A DNA stretch of 64,000 nucleotides from Pseudoflavonifractor sp. An184 (lineage in GTDB: Bacteria; Bacillota; Clostridia; Oscillospirales; Oscillospiraceae). The notes under the pieces were generated by a model, which was not told the DNA's origin, did not search any database, and saw only the letters and a program-made list of their open reading frames with translations. The position numbers and the translations under genes were made by a program. Each line of letters begins with the position of its first letter. Position 1 is the first letter of the stretch. Shown in pieces: positions 62,265-64,000 of this stretch. The stretch lies in the NCBI RefSeq assembly GCF_002160305.1, contig NZ_NFKI01000007.1, positions 1 to 64,000 of the forward strand, in the 5' to 3' direction.

Positions 62265-63032
62265 ATGGAGCCTATCTTGAAGCTGGAGCACATTCAGAAA
62301 TACTACGGCAATGAAGGGAATCTCACAAAAGCCATCCAGGACATCAGTTTTTCCGTTGCGGAGGGTGAGTTTTTAGGGATTATGGGGGCCTCTGGATCTG
62401 GCAAGACCACCCTGCTCAACTGTATCTCCACCATTGATACTGTCAGCGCCGGCCACATCTATCTGGAGGGGACGGACGTGACGGAGCTGCGGCCCAAATC
62501 CCTGGCCCGGTTCCGCCGGGAAAACCTGGGCTTCGTCTTCCAGGACTTCAATCTGCTGGATACCCTGACCATCTCCGAGAATATCGCGCTGGCCCTCGCC
62601 ATCAACGGGGCGCCCGCCGGTGAGGTGGAGCCCCGCATCCGGGAGATGGCCGGGAAGCTGAATATCCGGGACATCCTGGATAAGTACCCCTACCAGGTGT
62701 CCGGCGGCCAGAAGCAGCGGTGTGCCTGCGCCCGGGCCATCATCAATCACCCCAAGCTGCTGTTGGCTGACGAGCCCACCGGCGCGCTGGACAGCCACTC
62801 GGCGCAGATGCTCCTATCCACCATCCAGAGCATCAACGAGCAGCTGGGTGCCACCATCCTCATGGTGACCCACGATGCCTTCACCGCCAGTTACGCCAGT
62901 CGGATCCTGTTCCTGCAGGACGGGAAGATTTTTACGGAATTGAATAGGGGCAGCGACAGTCGGAGCGCCTTCTTTGAGAAGATCCTGCATGTCCTGACCC
63001 TGCTGGGAGGAGGGGAGAGCCATGTATGCTAA
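62265..63032 (+). CDS. BceA-like ABC transporter ATPase
   Basis: 255 residues: Walker A GASGSGKT (41-48), signature VSGGQKQR, Walker B LLADEPTGALD, and the H-loop VTHD. Matches the MacB/BceA type that pairs with a large permease to clear peptide antibiotics such as bacitracin from lipid targets. Preceded by the BceR-type operator; overlaps the permease by 11 bases. Confidence 0.93.
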   Translation: MEPILKLEHIQKYYGNEGNLTKAIQDISFSVAEGEFLGIMGASGSGKTTLLNCISTIDTVSAGHIYLEGTDVTELRPKSLARFRRENLGFVFQDFNLLDTLTISENIALALAINGAPAGEVEPRIREMAGKLNIRDILDKYPYQVSGGQKQRCACARAIINHPKLLLADEPTGALDSHSAQMLLSTIQSINEQLGATILMVTHDAFTASYASRILFLQDGKIFTELNRGSDSRSAFFEKILHVLTLLGGGESHVC

Positions 63033-64000
63033 GCTCGTCCTCCGAAACGCCCGGCGGTCGATCCAGGACTACCTGGTCTACCTCCTGACCATGACCATCT
63101 GCGTCACCCTGTTCTACTCCTTCCTCTCTATCTCCAGCAGCTACTACGAGCCGGATATTGGAACGGAGTATGACTTCACCATGCTCAGTGACGGCATGAA
63201 GCTGGCCATCTGCGCCGTCACTCTGATCCTGCTGTTTCTGATCCGCTTCGTCAACCACTATATGCTCCGCCGGAAACAGCGGGAGTTTGCCCTCCAGTCC
63301 GTCATGGGGATGGAGCAGCGGACCATCGGCCGACTCTTCTTCGCGGAAACCTTCCTCATGGGGCTGGTGTCCATCGCCGCCGGGATCTTTCTGGGGGTGT
63401 TCTGCTCCCAGTTTATCACGGCGCTGCTGCTCACCTCCTATGGGAAGCAGTATGAGATCACCTGGACGCTGTTTCCGGACACCGTGCTGCTGACGGCGGG
63501 ATTCTTCATTCTCAGTTTCCTGGTGGTGGGCCTCTCCAACACCCGGGCCATCCGGAAAATGAAAATCATCGACATGCTCACGGCGGACCGGGAGAATGGG
63601 CCGGAGTTTCGCAGGAGCCGCTGGATCTGGGTGCTTGCGATTTTCTTTGAAGTGTTCTCGGTCTGGATGTGCGTGACCGGGGTGCAGAAGGTCCTGTTCT
63701 ACTGGGACAGCCGCTTTGCGCTGCCCGTGCAGCTCATGTTTTGGGGGAACATCCTGTTCCCGACCATGAGCCTGCTGTGGCCCGTCCTCTGGGCGCTCCG
63801 GCGGAGGAAGGGCGGGTTCCCGGCGCTCCTCTCCGGACTTCTGCTCTGCGCCCTTCTGAATACCATTGCGGCGGCCAGCGTGCCGGCGCTGAACAGCCGT
63901 TATCTTCTGGCCCTGGGAGGTGGGGGCGTCAATCAGTACCTGCTCTTTGTCCTGGTGGATCTGATCTTCTTAATCTGCGCTCTGCTCTATCTCGCCAGCA
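63022..64000 (+). CDS. BceB-like ABC permease, 3' end outside window
   Basis: The first 326 codons are present. Membrane segment 1 at about 18-40, then FtsX-like segments (about 55-75, 110-140, 155-180), more near 215-235, 245-265, 275-295 and 310-325. BceB permeases have ten segments and a large outer domain after the sixth, which should lie beyond the window. Translationally coupled to the ATPase. Confidence 0.9.
   Translation, partial: MYAKLVLRNARRSIQDYLVYLLTMTICVTLFYSFLSISSSYYEPDIGTEYDFTMLSDGMKLAICAVTLILLFLIRFVNHYMLRRKQREFALQSVMGMEQRTIGRLFFAETFLMGLVSIAAGIFLGVFCSQFITALLLTSYGKQYEITWTLFPDTVLLTAGFFILSFLVVGLSNTRAIRKMKIIDMLTADRENGPEFRRSRWIWVLAIFFEVFSVWMCVTGVQKVLFYWDSRFALPVQLMFWGNILFPTMSLLWPVLWALRRRKGGFPALLSGLLLCALLNTIAAASVPALNSRYLLALGGGGVNQYLLFVLVDLIFLICALLYLAS

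Overview
The window looks like a GC-rich chromosome of a gut-type Clostridia bacterium, most likely Oscillospiraceae (Flavonifractor/Pseudoflavonifractor-like). The basis is strong Gram-positive Shine-Dalgarno sites, a CarD-family regulator, the greA-lysS pair, DUF2200, GrpB and DUF6933 proteins, and SpaA/Cna-B adhesin and PrgI-type conjugation genes typical of that group. The genus is inferred from gene content only. No rRNA, tRNA or CRISPR array was seen.

Layout. (A) 1-2820 is AT-rich accessory DNA: a truncated ORF, a CD1845-like membrane protein, an Xre regulator with a small membrane protein, and a RelB/DinJ antitoxin whose YafQ toxin is broken by two stop codons. Three copies of a palindromic site (half-site TGTCCCGAAGT) separate these genes like cassette boundaries. 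(B) 3.1-16.6 kb is ordinary chromosome. It holds a redox module (two-cluster ferredoxin, NapH-like membrane protein, CRP/FNR regulator, thioredoxin, thioredoxin reductase) tied together by two matching regulator palindromes, then DUF2200, a deformylase/phosphoesterase/DUF6933/hydrolase/GrpB run, CarD, two unknown genes, greA and lysS.

(C) 16.6-48.4 kb is a conjugative (ICE-like) type IV secretion region beginning just after lysS. In order: a putative wHTH protein, an ArpU/RinA-like regulator, VirB2-like pilin, anchored surface protein, sortase, SLH-CAP protein, a 1865-residue thioester/Cna-B adhesin, VirB6-like, NlpC/P60 hydrolase, PrgI (VirB3-like), VirB4, an SF2 helicase, an HD-GYP-like protein, DUF5697, DUF6100, a small basic protein, an unknown 386-residue protein, VirD4, an S1-domain protein and another anchored protein. 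A 245-base structured RNA candidate then precedes a zinc-finger protein, a sigma factor, an AT-rich ECF sigma/anti-sigma insert and an Xre-like protein. No integrase and no classical relaxase were found.

(D) 48.4-56.5 kb carries a coiled-coil protein, a small ORF, an ABC exporter, an AAA_14/DUF4143 ATPase, TraX and an OmpR-type two-component system. (E) 56.6-61.4 kb is a scar of mobile DNA: a truncated Xre gene, remnants of another conjugative element and an IS1182-type insertion sequence sitting inside a fourth copy of the palindrome seen in region A. (F) 61.4-64.0 kb is a BceS-BceA-BceB-like antibiotic-peptide detoxification module. Its kinase has lost its membrane N-terminus at the junction with region E, and its transporter is preceded by a BceR-type operator. 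The permease runs off the end.
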